This document shows positions 1 through 5,632 of a stretch of 6,144 bases of DNA, one piece after another; position 1 is the stretch's first letter; each line of letters starts with the position of its first letter. Source of the DNA: Pseudomonadota bacterium. Lineage in GTDB: Bacteria; Pseudomonadota; Gammaproteobacteria; Acidiferrobacterales; UBA6901. The stretch spans positions 1 through 6,144 of the forward strand of contig JAJYEK010000205.1 of NCBI GenBank assembly GCA_021785795.1, given 5' to 3'. The translations under genes and the position numbers were made by a program. Below the pieces are notes generated by a model. The model saw only the letters and a program-made list of their open reading frames with translations, searched no databases and was not told the origin of the DNA.

Positions 1-215
1 CCGCAAGCCTCGGGCGGCGGTTGATCGCAGTGTACGGGTCATCCGATCCCGGTTTCACGCCGCCGCTGAGCAGCCAGGCGACGGTCCTATCTCTCGGCCT
101 GCCCTGCAGCCCGTGTTTCAAACGCGTTTGTCCGCTTGGCCATACCAACTGCCTGCGCCAACTCAAGCCGGAACTGGTACAGGAACGCATCGACGCTGCG
201 GTTCCGCGGCCATGA
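1..215 (+). CDS. waaF: ADP-heptose:LPS heptosyltransferase II, C-terminal end (partial, cut by window edge)
   Basis: This is the tail of a GT9-family glycosyltransferase that adds the second L-glycero-D-manno-heptose to the LPS inner core on the cytoplasmic side of the inner membrane. The frame is open from the window edge (codons begin at base 3) and ends with TGA at 213-215. The readable part carries the family's C-terminal signature, [17 protein letters not shown], which belongs to the sugar-nucleotide-binding lobe. It is followed by a cysteine motif, [16 protein letters not shown], seen in many WaaF proteins. The in-frame TTG at 21 is internal, not a start. The stop overlaps the ATG of waaC (ATGA, 212-215), so the two are probably cotranscribed and translationally coupled. 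Assignment to WaaF rather than another GT9 enzyme rests on the PLGHxxCL tail and the neighbouring waaC. Confidence 0.9.
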   Translation, partial: ASLGRRLIAVYGSSDPGFTPPLSSQATVLSLGLPCSPCFKRVCPLGHTNCLRQLKPELVQERIDAAVPRP

Positions 216-1252
216 GGGTGCTCCTCGTCAAGACTTCCTCTCTTGGCGACGTCCTGCACGCCCTCCCGGCCTTGACGGACGCCGCCCGCGCCCTGCCGCA
301 TGCCCGATTCGACTGGGTGATCGAGGAATCGTACGCGGAGATTCCATCCTGGCACCCGGCCATCGACACAGTCATTCCGGTCGCCCTGAGACGCTGGCGG
401 CATGGCATCATGCAGCCGGCACACCGGTCTGAGTTCCTTCACGCGCTGCGCATCCTGCGCGCCCGCAGCTACGACCGGATCGTCGACGCACAAGGCCTCA
501 TCAAGAGCGCTGTACTCACCGCCTGCGCACGCGGCGAGCACCATGGCTTCGGATTCGCTTCAGCACGCGAGCCGCTGGCCGCGCTGTTCTACAGGCACCG
601 TCACGCTGTCGCTCCGGGCTCGCACGCGGTACTACGCCTGCGCAGGCTGTTTGCCCTGGCGCTGGGGTACGAGCTCCCGTCTGCGGAGGTCGACTACGGC
701 ATTTCGCGCGCCCTCATCAGCTTCCGACCAGACGACGCGGCCTATCTGGTCTTTCTTCACGGAACTGCCTGGCCCACCAAGCAGTGGCCAGAGCGGTATT
801 GGAAAGAACTGGCTGGTCTGGCCAACGAGGCCGGTTTGCGCGTTCTCCTACCGGCCGGAAATCGCGTCGAAAACGACCGCGCACATCGCATTGCGGCCAG
901 CGCCACCAATGCCCGGGTCCTGCCACCCATGACGCTTACGCAATTGGCCGGCGTGCTCGCTGGCGCACAGGGGGCGGTGGGCGTCGACACCGGACTTGCC
1001 CACTGCGCCGCCGCGCTGTCGGTGCCGGCAGTCACCATATACGGCGCCACTAATCCGGGTTTGACCGGCACGCTGGGGGAAGCACAACGCCATGCGCGCG
1101 CCGATTTTGCCTGTTCGCCATGCTTGAGGAGAATCTGCCGCTATCGCGGAAACGCACTGGTTGAACCGGCGTGCTACCAGACCGTCGCCCCCTCGCGGGT
1201 ATGGGACATGATGACCGGGCTACTGGGCGCCGCGTCACGGCCCGGCAGCTGA
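212..1252 (+). CDS. waaC: ADP-heptose:LPS heptosyltransferase I
   Basis: This 346-residue GT9 enzyme transfers the first heptose from ADP-heptose to Kdo2-lipid A in LPS inner-core synthesis; it acts at the cytoplasmic face of the inner membrane. The N-terminus [20 protein letters not shown] is the WaaC hallmark and contains D13, the equivalent of the essential E. coli Asp13. Other family marks are DAQGLIKSA in the N-lobe, [12 protein letters not shown] with K190 in the ADP-heptose phosphate-binding region, and GVDTGLAH with D259 followed by [12 protein letters not shown] in the C-lobe. A C301-x2-C304-x4-C309 motif with a further C321 resembles the cysteine cluster in the adjacent WaaF tail. 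The start at 212 was chosen because it gives the canonical N-terminus and an ATGA overlap with waaF; the longer frame from 113 lies inside waaF. Length is normal for the family (about 320-350). Confidence 0.95.
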   Translation: MRVLLVKTSSLGDVLHALPALTDAARALPHARFDWVIEESYAEIPSWHPAIDTVIPVALRRWRHGIMQPAHRSEFLHALRILRARSYDRIVDAQGLIKSAVLTACARGEHHGFGFASAREPLAALFYRHRHAVAPGSHAVLRLRRLFALALGYELPSAEVDYGISRALISFRPDDAAYLVFLHGTAWPTKQWPERYWKELAGLANEAGLRVLLPAGNRVENDRAHRIAASATNARVLPPMTLTQLAGVLAGAQGAVGVDTGLAHCAAALSVPAVTIYGATNPGLTGTLGEAQRHARADFACSPCLRRICRYRGNALVEPACYQTVAPSRVWDMMTGLLGAASRPGS

Positions 1253-1286
1253 CAGCACCGACCCCCTCCCGCTGCCACGCGCGGGC

Positions 1287-1302
1287 GGCGCCCGGCCGCG
1301 CC
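1287..1302. other. Short GC hairpin between convergent waaC and yqjK
   Basis: A perfect inverted repeat, GGCGC-CCGGCC-GCGCC, lies in the 64-base gap between the stop of waaC and the stop of yqjK, which face each other. It could slow polymerase from either side, but neither strand shows the T-run expected of an intrinsic terminator. The stem is short and the region is very GC-rich, so chance is a real alternative. It is recorded as a possible weak bidirectional termination aid only. Confidence 0.25.
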
Positions 1303-1316
1303 TGCCAGGGGCACGA

Positions 1317-1622
1317 TCAGTGATCCGGTTTCGGACGGTCGCAGCGTTCCATACCGACAATTCGGCACATTACCCATGCCGCTACGATCGGGCCGCCCCA
1401 CAGGAGCACGGACCGCCGCCGCAGCCACCACAGCACGGCGATCACGACCGCAAGCGATGCGGGATGCCGGCGCATCATCCGCCCTGCCCGGAAAGCGGCG
1501 CCCGCCAGTGTGAGCGATTCGTGCCACAACGGGGCGTCCGCGGCGAGCATCCTGCGCTGCTCTGCCGTGCGCGCGAGTAGATGTTCGCGCCTGCGCACGA
1601 CTGCCGCCAGTCGCCCGCTCAT
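1317..1622 (-). CDS. yqjK: YqjK-like small membrane protein
   Basis: This 101-residue protein is the third gene of the yqjD-yqjE-yqjK operon. The N-terminal half is charged and helical, with RRREHLLARTAEQRR at about residues 10-24, the arginine-rich start typical of YqjK-like proteins. A hydrophobic stretch at about 55-67 and a second at about 71-88 suggest one or two inner-membrane segments separated by an RRR turn. The start at 1622 was chosen because its ATG overlaps the TGA of yqjE (ATGA, 1622-1619); the longer upstream extension would lie inside yqjE and is low-complexity R/A/P sequence. The family has no established biochemical function. Identification rests on operon order, size and the N-terminal pattern, so it is less certain than for yqjD and yqjE. 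Confidence 0.8.
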   Translation of the reverse strand: MSGRLAAVVRRREHLLARTAEQRRMLAADAPLWHESLTLAGAAFRAGRMMRRHPASLAVVIAVLWWLRRRSVLLWGGPIVAAWVMCRIVGMERCDRPKPDH

Positions 1623-2005
1623 CGCGGTGTAATCTCCTCGCGATCGCGTGCAAGCTCGGACAGGGTGGCGGATAGCAGACGCGGGCGCGCTCGGGCGCGC
1701 GCGCGCAGCATCAGGCCGATTATCACAGCGAGCGCCAGGTAAAGCGCCGCGAACCCGCCGAGAACCACGACCGGATTGCGGTTCCAGCACGCCACCACTA
1801 CGGCCAGCGTGCCAAACAAGACCGCCATACTGAAGAAGAACAATGCGAGGAGGGCAAGCACAACCAACTGCGCGGCACGCAGTCCCTGTTCTTCAAGCTC
1901 GGTTGCTACCAGCTCGATACGGGTCCGCAGAATTTCGACAAGCGTCGACAAGACCCGGCGCAGCGATTTTACGAGCCCGGCCGCGCCTGCATCGGACCCA
2001 CTCAT
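1619..2005 (-). CDS. yqjE: YqjE family (phage holin family-like) inner-membrane protein
   Basis: This 128-residue protein has an N-terminal amphipathic, acidic/basic helix (VEILRTRIELVATELEEQ, about residues 23-40), followed by two strong transmembrane segments at about 45-73 and 78-100 and a short basic cytoplasmic tail. This arrangement matches the YqjE / 'phage holin family' (Actinobacterial Holin-X-like) group. Despite that name, these proteins are chromosomal, are not linked to phage lysis, and have no proven function. The ATG at 2005 lies five bases after the yqjD stop and gives the expected MSGSDAGAAGL start; the upstream extension to 2077 lies within yqjD and is rejected. No strong Shine-Dalgarno is visible, consistent with translational coupling to yqjD. 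The gene overlaps yqjK by an ATGA. Confidence 0.88.
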   Translation of the reverse strand: MSGSDAGAAGLVKSLRRVLSTLVEILRTRIELVATELEEQGLRAAQLVVLALLALFFFSMAVLFGTLAVVVACWNRNPVVVLGGFAALYLALAVIIGLMLRARARARPRLLSATLSELARDREEITPR

Positions 2006-2010
2006 GCCGG

Positions 2011-2322
2011 TCAGCGCCGTGCCGTCAGCATGCCCAGCAGGAAACCGACGCCAGCGGCTACTGCCACCGACTCCCATGGGTGATCGCGCACTGTGCGGTC
2101 AGCCGCCTGTGCCGCGGCGCGCCCACGCTCAACGACATCCTCACGGAACTCACCCACGGCTTCCTTGGCGACACGAAGGCGCTCCTCGACCCGGGCCCGT
2201 GCCGCACTGGCGCGCTCGCCGGTAAGCGTCGCGGTTGCCCGCAACAATTCCTCCGTGTCCGCGGTAAGTGCCCGGAAGTCTTCAACCAGCTTTTTTCTCG
2301 CCGATTCTGTTGCCGTTGCCAT
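2011..2322 (-). CDS. yqjD: DUF883 / ElaB-YqjD family membrane-anchored protein
   Basis: This 103-residue protein has a long charged helical N-terminal region (about residues 5-75, rich in Ala, Glu and Arg, likely coiled coil). It ends with the family's C-terminal anchor, HPWESVAVAAGVGFLLGMLT, and a final ARR. In E. coli, YqjD and its paralogue ElaB are tail-anchored inner-membrane proteins. YqjD associates with ribosomes in stationary phase, which suggests ribosome tethering or hibernation; that role is inferred here from the family. The ATG at 2320-2322 is preceded at six bases by a clear AAGGAG ribosome-binding site (2329-2334 on the + strand). It is the first gene of a - strand operon with yqjE and yqjK, and its upstream region carries an FNR/ANR box, so induction under low oxygen is likely. 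Confidence 0.93.
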   Translation of the reverse strand: MATATESARKKLVEDFRALTADTEELLRATATLTGERASAARARVEERLRVAKEAVGEFREDVVERGRAAAQAADRTVRDHPWESVAVAAGVGFLLGMLTARR

Positions 2323-2328
2323 ATGAAT

Positions 2329-2334
2329 CTCCTT
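2329..2334 (-). promoter_or_regulatory. Ribosome-binding site of yqjD
   Basis: On the - strand the bases read AAGGAG, a near-perfect Shine-Dalgarno, six bases before the yqjD ATG. It is much stronger than anything in front of yqjE or yqjK, so translation of the operon is probably initiated here and passed on by stop/start coupling. Confidence 0.85.
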
Positions 2335-2375
2335 TTCGGTGCTGCCGGAGAGATGCTTTGCGTCCCCTTTTTCAT

Positions 2376-2381
2376 CTTATA
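2376..2381 (-). promoter_or_regulatory. Predicted -10 element of the yqjD operon promoter
   Basis: On the - strand this reads TATAAG (five of six matches to TATAAT), in a locally AT-rich stretch, which stands out in this GC-rich window. It predicts transcription starting near 2368-2369 and a leader of about 46 bases before yqjD. No good -35 hexamer lies 17 bases upstream (AACATA at 2404-2399). That is expected for an activator-dependent promoter, and the FNR/ANR box sits exactly over that region. Confidence 0.65.
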
Positions 2382-2402
2382 CCGTTCTATTTTCAGAGTA
2401 TG

Positions 2403-2416
2403 TTGATATACATCAA
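2403..2416 (-). promoter_or_regulatory. FNR/ANR (CRP-FNR family) binding site
   Basis: The sequence TTGATATACATCAA is a perfect match to the FNR/ANR consensus TTGAT-N4-ATCAA; on the - strand it reads TTGATGTATATCAA. Its centre (2409.5) lies 40.5-41.5 bases upstream of the start predicted from the TATAAG -10 element of the yqjD operon, the classic class II activation position. FNR and ANR are oxygen-sensing [4Fe-4S] regulators that activate such promoters when oxygen is low. The palindrome is symmetric, but its distance from the V-ATPase subunit gene on the other side (about 235 bases to its start) makes direct activation in that direction unlikely. A related CRP-FNR family member such as Dnr could also recognise it. 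Confidence 0.82.
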
Positions 2417-2440
2417 TTTTCGGGGACTGGCGGGGTCGCG

Positions 2441-2461
2441 AGGCCTGTGCACTGCAGGCCT
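2441..2461. repeat. Perfect 7-bp inverted repeat
   Basis: AGGCCTG (2441-2447) is the exact reverse complement of CAGGCCT (2455-2461), with a 7-base spacer between them. It sits in the divergent intergenic region about 25 bases from the FNR box. It could be an operator for a dimeric regulator or an RNA hairpin in a + strand leader. There is no T-run, so it is not an intrinsic terminator. The function is unknown and chance cannot be excluded at this GC content. Confidence 0.4.
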
Positions 2462-2608
2462 GGGCATTACGCCGGAGGCCAACCGCGAACCGGCGTCCGC
2501 GACCGGTACGGCGGGCGGAACGGCGGCACGCGGCAATCGTGCATGCCGCTACCCGACCGGAATGCCGGTAACCAGGCAGTGACAGTCACGCAAGCCGGAT
2601 TAAATGCT

Positions 2609-2614
2609 TATACT
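2609..2614 (+). promoter_or_regulatory. Possible -10 element for the V-type ATPase subunit gene
   Basis: TATACT (five of six matches to TATAAT) sits in an AT-richer stretch about 38 bases before the ATG at 2652, giving a predicted leader of roughly 30 bases. The matching -35 position (2586-2591, TCACGC) is poor, so either an activator is needed or the call is wrong. Confidence 0.35.
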
Positions 2615-2639
2615 CGGCGAAACGGCGGCAGCCTTGCCT

Positions 2640-2644
2640 CGGAG
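2640..2644 (+). promoter_or_regulatory. Ribosome-binding site deciding the start at 2652
   Basis: CGGAG lies seven bases before the ATG at 2652. It supports this start over the in-frame ATG at 2604, which overlaps the candidate -10 element and would add 16 residues not expected of the family. Confidence 0.6.
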
Positions 2645-2651
2645 ACATGAC

Positions 2652-4523
2652 ATGGCGTGGTTGGCGAGTGCGGGTGTACAGCTCCGGAAAATCACCGCGG
2701 GATTCCGGCCACAGAGGGCCCGCTGGTTCGAAACCTATACGCCACGGGACGAGACCGTGCAGACACTGGAAGTCCTGGCGCAATCCGGACGGGTGGAGCT
2801 TGAACTGGATCCCAGGTCCGGCGCCCCTCTCGATATCGCAGACCTACGCAATGCCGCACGCGAATTCGAACATCTCTCGGATCGTTACCGTGACTACTGG
2901 CCGCGCTACGACGTGCGGCCAACCGGCCTCATCGAACCGCCGGAACAAACCGCCCGGACGGCGCTCGACCGGCTTCGCGCCTGGTCCGCGCACATTGACC
3001 CCCTGCTCGATCAGCTTGCCGCCCTGAGACTGGAGACCGACAACCTCCATCTGCTGCGCGAGTACACCACCGGGAGCGACGCTGCGGCGCCGAACCTGTC
3101 TGCCCTCTCGAAGCCGGTCGGTTTGCTGTGCAAATGCCTGTTCTGCTGCCCGATGGGGCAGGCGCTGGATGTGCCGCTGCACGATATCGTGGCACGGGAA
3201 TATCCGCGCTCAGAACACCGGTACTTCCTGCTCTTCGGTCTTCCCGAGCACATTGCCGAGATCGAAAGAATTGCGGCCGCAGGCGACTGCCGCCGCCTCT
3301 CCGTTCCGCCCTGGCTCCCGGAGCGCGTGGCCGAACAAGGACCGCGGATCGACGCACGGCTGGCCGGCATTGCACAAAGCGTCCAGGCCGTACAGCGGCA
3401 GATCACAGCGATGAAAGACGAACCGGCGCTGGTTGCGGCGCTCGGAGACATGGCAGTGCTCGAATGGTACATACAGCACGTTCCCGCGACGGCCGCTGAC
3501 CAGAAGTTTTGTCACGTAACGGGCTGGACGACAGACTCCGGACCGCAACATCTTCAGGAGGTCCTGCGCAACGCCGGACTGCATGCGATGCTGCGCTTTC
3601 CTCTTGAACCCCCAGGCACTGTTGTTCCGGTGCACACAAGAACACTCTGGTGGTGGGTGCAGCCGTTCCAGGTATTCACCAAAATGTTCGGGACCCCGGA
3701 GGAAAACGAGGTGGACCCGAGCGGCATGCTGGTGCTGATCGTCCCGTTGCTGTTCGGCTATATGTTCCCCGATGTCGGCCACGGCCTGGTGCTGGTGCTC
3801 CTGAGCCTGGCCCTGTACCGGCGCTGGCCGGACAGCCATTTTCTCATCCCCTGCGGCATTTTCTCCGTTCTGTTCGGATTCGTTTTTGGGGAAATCTTCG
3901 GGTTCGACGGGGTGATCGCACCGCTGTGGACTGCGCCCCTCGCCCGTCCGCTCGACGTCCTGGCGGTACCGCTGTTGTTCGGCGTCGTTCTAATTATCCT
4001 CGGACTGCTCTTGGGTGGCGTGGAGGCCTACTGGCGCGGCCGCTGGCGGGCTTGGCTGGTGGTGGAGGGCGCGGTACCGGTGCTCTATGCCGGCAGCCTC
4101 GGCATGTTTTTCGATCGCGATGCGGGACTAATCGCCGCGGCCGCGCTCGGCTGGTATTATGTTGGCAGTTTTGCGCAGCACCGGCAGCACCCGCTCAAGG
4201 CGCTGGCCACTGCGACCGGGGCATTGCTGGAAAGCATACTGCGTTTGGGCCTTAACACCGTCTCGTTCCTGCGAGTGGGCGCCTTCGCTCTGGGACATGC
4301 GGCGTTTTCCGCGGTAATCCAGGAACTCGCGAAGCATGCCGGCAATCCCATTCTGTACGCACTGGTGCTTTTCCTCGGCAATGCCCTGCTCATTGCGATC
4401 GAGGCCCTGCTGGTATTCGTGCAGACCACGCGGCTGGTGCTCTTCGAGTTTTTTGTCCGATTCCTGCGCGCCGAAGGCCGCGTGTTCAAACCTCTGTCTC
4501 CGCCGGTGCCCCGGCCCCGCTGA
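2652..4523 (+). CDS. V-type ATPase subunit a/I family membrane protein (orphan)
   Basis: This 623-residue protein has the two-part build of the V/A-type ATPase a (I) subunit, the membrane subunit that passes protons or sodium ions across the bilayer next to the c-ring. Residues 1 to about 335 are a soluble cytoplasmic arm with helical stretches. Residues from about 359 on form about eight membrane segments. Family marks are FTKMFGTPEENEVDPSG just before the membrane part, GYMFPDVGHG (369-378), FGFVFGEIFGFDG (408-420), and NTVSFLRVGAFALGHAAFS with R541 and H549. These match the spacing of yeast Vph1 R735 and H743. E584 and R594 likewise match the E789/R799 pair, so the ion path looks intact. 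Oddities: no K/c-ring or A, B, D, E subunit gene is adjacent, and the arm carries C160-x-C162-x2-C165-C166. The start at 2652 has a CGGAG site seven bases upstream. Family membership is secure, but participation in a rotary ATPase is unproven. Confidence 0.9.
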   Translation: MAWLASAGVQLRKITAGFRPQRARWFETYTPRDETVQTLEVLAQSGRVELELDPRSGAPLDIADLRNAAREFEHLSDRYRDYWPRYDVRPTGLIEPPEQTARTALDRLRAWSAHIDPLLDQLAALRLETDNLHLLREYTTGSDAAAPNLSALSKPVGLLCKCLFCCPMGQALDVPLHDIVAREYPRSEHRYFLLFGLPEHIAEIERIAAAGDCRRLSVPPWLPERVAEQGPRIDARLAGIAQSVQAVQRQITAMKDEPALVAALGDMAVLEWYIQHVPATAADQKFCHVTGWTTDSGPQHLQEVLRNAGLHAMLRFPLEPPGTVVPVHTRTLWWWVQPFQVFTKMFGTPEENEVDPSGMLVLIVPLLFGYMFPDVGHGLVLVLLSLALYRRWPDSHFLIPCGIFSVLFGFVFGEIFGFDGVIAPLWTAPLARPLDVLAVPLLFGVVLIILGLLLGGVEAYWRGRWRAWLVVEGAVPVLYAGSLGMFFDRDAGLIAAAALGWYYVGSFAQHRQHPLKALATATGALLESILRLGLNTVSFLRVGAFALGHAAFSAVIQELAKHAGNPILYALVLFLGNALLIAIEALLVFVQTTRLVLFEFFVRFLRAEGRVFKPLSPPVPRPR

Positions 4524-4892
4524 AGCCGGACGTGGATCTCATTCCCCTTCATGCTCACGGACCGGATCCGGAATGTCGCCGAAGGAGACGCGGGACCTGT
4601 TCCGAGGCAACCGGACGACCGCCCTGCTTCGTCTGCGGTTCGCGGTATTCGCGGCGCATTGCAGGGGCGGCAGCCGCGCCCCAGGAGCCTTTGCCCGTGT
4701 ATGTGGTCCAATCCTTCAATGACTGAACAGCCGGATATCCAGCCTGTCGGGGCGGGCGGCATACGCGGTACGCCTGCAGGCCGGCGGGAAGTTCGGGCGA
4801 TGCGTGCGACCGCGCGATCCCTGCCGTCCGCCGCTGCCCCTACCCCGGCGCCACCCCGGCGACAGCCTGACTCAGAGCGGTTTTCCCAGACC

Positions 4893-4937
4893 GCGGCCCG
4901 TCAGGTACCTCGATTCTGCAGGCACCTGACCGGCCGC
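4893..4937. repeat. Long imperfect hairpin upstream of the hydroxylase gene
   Basis: The left arm GCGGCC-C-GTCAGGT-A-CCT (4893-4910) pairs with the right arm AGG-C-ACCTGAC-C-GGCCGC (4920-4937). This gives 16 base pairs interrupted by two single symmetric mismatches (C/C and A/C) around a 9-base loop. It ends 44 bases before the ATG at 4982. No T-run follows on either strand, so it is not a standard intrinsic terminator. It could be a structured 5' leader, a protein-binding palindrome or a REP-like chromosomal repeat unit. The sequence alone does not decide. Confidence 0.6.
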
Positions 4938-4968
4938 AGCATCCGCCACTTCCGCTGATCCGGAACCT

Positions 4969-4974
4969 GGGGGG
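4969..4974 (+). promoter_or_regulatory. G-rich ribosome-binding site of the hydroxylase gene
   Basis: A GGGGGG run within CTGGGGGGTAC lies seven bases before the ATG at 4982. It is an imperfect Shine-Dalgarno that can still pair partly with the 16S rRNA tail, and it supports this start. Confidence 0.5.
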
Positions 4975-4981
4975 TACAACG

Positions 4982-5533
4982 ATGAAGGTCCTGGCAATCG
5001 AGCACACTCGCAGAGGCTATTGCATCGATGCCGTCTGCTATCTGGCCGCCGTCCTGCTACTATCCGGATTGCTGTTGTTTGCCACACCGTCAGGCACCAG
5101 GGCTGGCGCAGCCGTGGCCACGGCTGCCGGTCTGGTCGCGTGGAGCCTGATTGAATACGGCATGCACCGATTCATCCTCCACCGCATCGCCCCGTTCCGC
5201 AGGCTGCACGAAGAGCACCATCGCAGGCCGCAGGCGCTGCTAGCCACCCCTACGCTGCTCAGCGCAGCGGCGATCCTTGTCGGCGTCTCCCTGCCGGCAA
5301 TCCTGCTGGGTAACCTGTGGATCGGCTGCGGTGCCACTCTTGGGGTTACCGCCGGATACCTCGCATTCAGCGTTCTCCACTACGCCGTACATCACACGCG
5401 ACTGCGCAGCCCGTGGCTCAGCCAACGTCAGCGGCTGCACGCGCTTCATCATCGCTTCCCTGATCGCTACTACGGCGTGACGCTGTCTCTCTGGGATCAC
5501 GTCTTCAATACCGCAAAACCCGACGGGAACTGA
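4982..5533 (+). CDS. Small fatty acid hydroxylase / sterol desaturase family protein
   Basis: This 183-residue integral membrane protein carries the histidine clusters of the fatty acid hydroxylase superfamily (PF04116-type), whose members use a di-metal (usually di-iron) centre, O2 and electrons to hydroxylate lipids or carotenoids. The clusters are H62-x4-H67 in YGMHRFILH, H76-E-E-H79-H80, H133-x3-H137-H138 and H153-x2-H156-H157. Membrane segments are at about 18-35, 43-59, 88-112 and 115-132, and the last two histidine boxes lie in the cytosolic tail. The substrate cannot be told from sequence; the FA2H/Scs7-like HRFxxH...HxxHH pattern suggests an acyl chain or a lipid headgroup chain. There is no adjacent electron donor (ferredoxin or cytochrome b5). 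It is expressed alone or with the distant upstream gene and faces the convergent sensor-domain gene 99 bases away. Catalytic residues appear complete. Confidence 0.88.
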   Translation: MKVLAIEHTRRGYCIDAVCYLAAVLLLSGLLLFATPSGTRAGAAVATAAGLVAWSLIEYGMHRFILHRIAPFRRLHEEHHRRPQALLATPTLLSAAAILVGVSLPAILLGNLWIGCGATLGVTAGYLAFSVLHYAVHHTRLRSPWLSQRQRLHALHHRFPDRYYGVTLSLWDHVFNTAKPDGN

Positions 5534-5632
5534 ATCGCCCGTGTCCGGGGGATCGCCCTGCCGGCATCCGGTTCCGTCCGTCAGGTCCGGGCCGGCCTCA
5601 TTGCGCTCATAACAAGCCCGCGACCGCCGCTT

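Larger units (their letters stand above)
4524..4981. other. 458-base intergenic region without a credible gene
   Basis: Between the subunit I stop and the hydroxylase start I find no open frame with convincing protein character. The longest + strand frame (4551-4958) encodes low-complexity Arg/Pro/Ala-rich sequence with no ribosome-binding site. The - strand frame crossing 4762-4157 mostly shadows the subunit I gene. In particular there is no small hydrophobic two-helix protein that could be the c/K subunit. The region contains a perfect palindrome, CCGGATCCGG, at 4562-4571, a GC hairpin with a two-base bulge at 4664-4682 without a T-run, and the long hairpin at 4893-4937 listed separately. 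Confidence 0.6.

Noticed and set aside
113..211. N-terminal extension of waaC from the ATG at 113
   Set aside because: It overlaps the well-supported waaF tail in another frame. The WaaC hallmark N-terminus starts exactly at 212, with an ATGA overlap.
1619..2005. yqjE read as a phage holin, implying a prophage remnant
   Set aside because: The holin family name is misleading. The gene sits in a conserved chromosomal yqjD-yqjE-yqjK operon, and no endolysin, integrase or phage structural gene is present.
1843..2406. Open frame of 187 codons on the + strand opposite yqjD and yqjE
   Set aside because: It is antisense to two recognisable family proteins. Its product is not protein-like, and it runs through the promoter region of yqjD.
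2403..2416. FNR box as activator of the V-ATPase subunit gene
   Set aside because: A class II start for the + direction would need a -10 near 2438-2443, where the sequence is GC-rich and does not match. The better + candidate -10 is at 2609, about 200 bases away.
3210..3839. Open frame of 209 codons on the - strand
   Set aside because: It lies fully inside the subunit I gene on the opposite strand, with His/Gln/Arg-rich shadow composition.
4664..4682. GC hairpin as terminator of the subunit I gene
   Set aside because: The stem has a two-base bulge and a tiny loop, and no T-run follows. It lies 140 bases beyond the stop.
4157..4762. Open frame of 201 codons on the - strand
   Set aside because: Most of it is antisense to the conserved membrane domain of the subunit I gene, and its product shows no domain character.
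4551..4958. Open frame of 135 codons on the + strand after the subunit I gene, considered as a possible V-ATPase K subunit or small protein
   Set aside because: The product is Arg/Pro/Ala-rich without hydrophobic helices or a ribosome-binding site. It looks like a chance frame in GC-rich DNA.
5534..5632. Terminator between the convergent hydroxylase and sensor-domain genes
   Set aside because: Only short palindromes (TGCCGGCA, GGCCGGCC) are present, and there is no stem followed by a T-run on either strand.
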